From NCBI GenBank assembly GCA_027943335.1, contig BSBK01001118.1, positions 229,501 through 293,500 on the forward strand: a stretch of 64,000 bases of DNA, read 5' to 3'. This document shows positions 62,238-64,000 of the stretch, one piece after another. Position 1 is the stretch's first letter. Each line of letters begins with the position of its first letter. Source of the DNA: Chamaecyparis obtusa (Eukaryota > Streptophyta > Pinopsida > Cupressales > Cupressaceae). The position numbers and the translations under genes are program-made. The notes beneath the pieces are model-generated. The model made no database searches, was not told where the DNA came from, and saw nothing but the letters and a program-made list of their open reading frames with translations.

Positions 62238-63526
62238 TTCTACAAAGAGAAAAAGACATGAACCAGTAACATGGGAGGAAAACCTTAGAAAAAACCAAGA
62301 AATATGACTAAATAATCTCAGAAGGGCTCTAAAAGGCTTTTTCAGCCTTTCAGACCTTTGCGGGTGAAAGACATCAGAAAGGCTGAAAGGGCCAAAATTG
62401 TGAAAAAAGACTTAAGTTGGAGAGCACTTGAAAATACACCCTTTCGATCTTCTAGGGAATCGGTGGTGTGAAATCTTTGAAGGACAAAACCTTTGAAACA
62501 CCAAAAGGTACCAATCATGCATTTTGTCAATGTTTTGAACCCACCTGTGCAGATTTCAGCGAGTTAGAGGAGAAAAATTTTTGGTGTGTGACACCACTGA
62601 AATGCCGAAGAGAACTTGGGATATTTTACTTGTGAAAATTGGGACTTTGGTTTCAGAAAATTGAATGTCAAAATGTTTCGATGTGCGACATCACTGAAAC
62701 ATTGAAACTATCTGAGCACTTAGGAGAGTTGCGAGTTGAAAACTTGGAAGTTTCAGACCACGAAGGTCTGAAACTAGGGTTTGGTATGTTGGACTTGAAA
62801 ACAAGTCCAACGGGAGTTTGACCATAAAATCAAAAAGGGGATGAGAGGGGACTACCTCATGACCCTTGAAATAGGACCAGACAACCAAAAAAACCCTAAA
62901 CAAGTAGGAAAAACCGAAAACCTAGCTAAGAGTAAAGGAAACATGAAACCCTAACCTAAACGCCAAAAAAAAAATAGAAGAGAAGAGAGGGAGGAGAGAA
63001 CAAATTGACCTCAAAAACAATGGAGGATGAAGACCAAGAGGAGCGACCAAGGCAACGAGAAAGAAGCGAAAATGTGGAAAGAAAACTTTGAAAACACGAT
63101 AGACGAGAGTGTAAAAGTGAGTTACAAAAACCCACTCTGCCTTATATAAGAAATATCAGTACTTGACATCAGCATCCCCATTGATCATCCTTTTGGGGGT
63201 GTCAGACCTCCGAAAGGTCAAAAAGACTGAAAGGCTGACTCCATATTGGGGAGTCAGACCTCCCAACATTTCAGTGTCCAAAAGTCTGACAACTGCCTGG
63301 GTTCAAGAATGCCTAAGGAGATTGACCGCTGCTCAAGACCTTCACCAATTCAAACCTTTCACACTTTCAGACACCTGAAAGTGCGAAAGGGTGACAAGAC
63401 CAAAAATCAAGAAAACTAATTAACAACAAAAAACAAAAGGACAGAACATACCAGAAACCTAAAACAAGCCAAAAAAGGGGGGATGAAGCCAACAGGCAAA
63501 AAAGGGAGCGTGGTTGTGGGACCACA
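62238..63526 (-). promoter_or_regulatory. Promoter and leader of the unknown gene, with CTGAAAG/CTTTCAG palindromes
   Basis: The minus strand has CTTATATAAGGC at plus 63141-63150, a good TATA box, followed by a pyrimidine-rich leader of about 880 bases to the ATG at 62237. Hairpin-forming words include 62341-62351 with 62377-62387 (TTCAGCCTTTC/GAAAGGCTGAA), 62750-62774 (TTTCAGACC..GGTCTGAAA) and 63355-63390 (CACTTTCAG ACAC CTGAAAGTG). Confidence 0.65.
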
Positions 63527-63534
63527 ATAGGATT

Positions 63535-64000
63535 CTTGCCCCTAATCCATGTGATGTGTAGGAACCATCAAATTATAGCTTCCATAGGGGTTATTATTTG
63601 ATCATGCATAGATGTTCATCTATAAATTCCATTATCAGTGGATATACATCTACCAGGGGTGCTTCAGCTAGTTGATCTGCAATGAATTGCCCTTTGATTT
63701 CTTTTATGTCTATGTATTGGATATCAAACTCACTTAGTAGCATGACCCACTTTTCCATTCAGCCTATCAGTGTTGTCCTTAATAGAAGATATTTGAGTGG
63801 GTCCACTTTTGAGATGAGCTTGATGGTGTGGCTAAGCATATAGTGTCGAAGATTCTGAGTGGCAAATACAATTGTGAGGCATGCTTTTTCCATTGGTGAG
63901 TAATTGATCTCATAGCTGACAAGTGTTCAACTAATATAATAGATGGCTCACTCTTTTTTATTGTCATAAAGCTATGCTAGTAGTTCCCCCAGTGTTGTAG
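63535..64000 (-). pseudogene. Tat-2: RNase H region of reverse transcriptase, entering from the right edge
   Basis: On the minus strand the reading is SPMEKACLTIVFATQNLRHY, MLSHTIKLISKVDPLKYLLL, MLLSEFDIQYIDIKEIKGQF, IADQLAEAPLVDVYPLIMEF and FDGSYTSHGLGARIL. This is the Tat-type RNase H block, with the second RNase H domain (FDGS) beginning just before the interruption. Stops are present (IG*MEK, IK** before PLWKL). The frame continues at 56738 after the nested insertion. Confidence 0.9.

Larger units (their letters stand above)
56739..63526 (-). mobile_element. 6.8-kb insertion of unknown class inside Tat-2 RNase H
   Basis: The Tat-2 reading frame breaks at 63534 (GLGARIL) and resumes at 56738 (ILFVTPQ). 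Both sides carry ATAGGATT (56731-56738 and 63527-63534); the preceding A is also shared, so the duplication is 8 or 9 bp. The insert is TGTTGAGCATCA...GTGGGACCACA on the plus strand. TG..CA ends suggest an LTR element, but its two ends are not copies of each other and 8-9 bp is too long for LTR integration. An 8-9 bp duplication would suit hAT or Mutator-like elements, but I see no terminal inverted repeat. It holds one long minus-strand gene of unknown family. Confidence 0.85.

Noticed and set aside
56739..63526. Reading the 6.8-kb insertion as a Helitron
   Set aside because: It has a clear 8-9 bp target duplication. Helitrons insert between A and T without one and end CTRR with a hairpin.

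Overview
This is a window of repeat-rich plant nuclear DNA. It contains no intact host gene that I can recognise. Almost everything is transposable-element sequence at several depths of nesting: decayed Ty3/gypsy and Ty1/copia elements, a large CACTA DNA transposon, a pogo-type remnant and an unrecognised 6.8-kb insertion. The plant mobile domain, R2R3-MYB exons, plant-type 5S rRNA sequence and chromodomain-bearing gypsy elements point to a vascular plant. The density of old nested LTR elements suggests a very large genome, perhaps a gymnosperm, but that last point is inference.

Layout. 1-3585 is copy A of a duplicated segment: the end of a chromodomain gypsy element (gypsy-1), its 3' LTR and flanking DNA. 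3586-28561 is a second minus-strand chromodomain gypsy element (gypsy-2). Its 3' LTR is split by a minus-strand Tat/Ogre-like gypsy element at 3824-21492 (TSD TCCAG). The Tat-like element carries an antisense plant-mobile-domain ORF and has lost RT, RNase H and most of integrase. Its leader is split by a plus-strand copia element at 11350-19009 (TSD AGGAC). That copia element is split in RNase H by a 4.5-kb TGTAAC...TTACA insertion at 13548-18058 (TSD CAGCC). So four insertion levels can be read from target-site duplications and interrupted reading frames.

28562-29400 is a decayed pogo/Tigger-like transposase. 29401-35615 is the fuller copy B of gypsy-1, followed by the same flank as copy A. 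That flank is interrupted by a 15,375-bp CACTA transposon (36924-52298). Copy A is its empty site and proves the 3-bp TSD CAT. The CACTA element holds a six-exon TNP2-type transposase gene with stops, two exons of an R2R3-MYB gene, a 214-bp-armed inverted repeat containing 5S rRNA-derived sequence, and hairpins built from a GGTCAAAATT-type motif at both ends.

52855-55044 is mostly unassigned. From 55045 to the window end lies a second Tat-like element on the minus strand (RNase H and integrase). Its RNase H reading frame is interrupted at 56739-63526 by a 6.8-kb insertion with an 8-9 bp TSD. The insertion holds a long minus-strand reading frame (about 1,330 codons, several nonsense codons) of unknown family, a TATA box and clustered CTGAAAG/CTTTCAG palindromes.

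Nearly all coding regions contain stops or frameshifts, so the window is mainly a record of transposition. The points most worth following are the CACTA element with its captured sequences, the unrecognised 6.8-kb insertion, and the antisense plant mobile domain gene in the Tat-like element.
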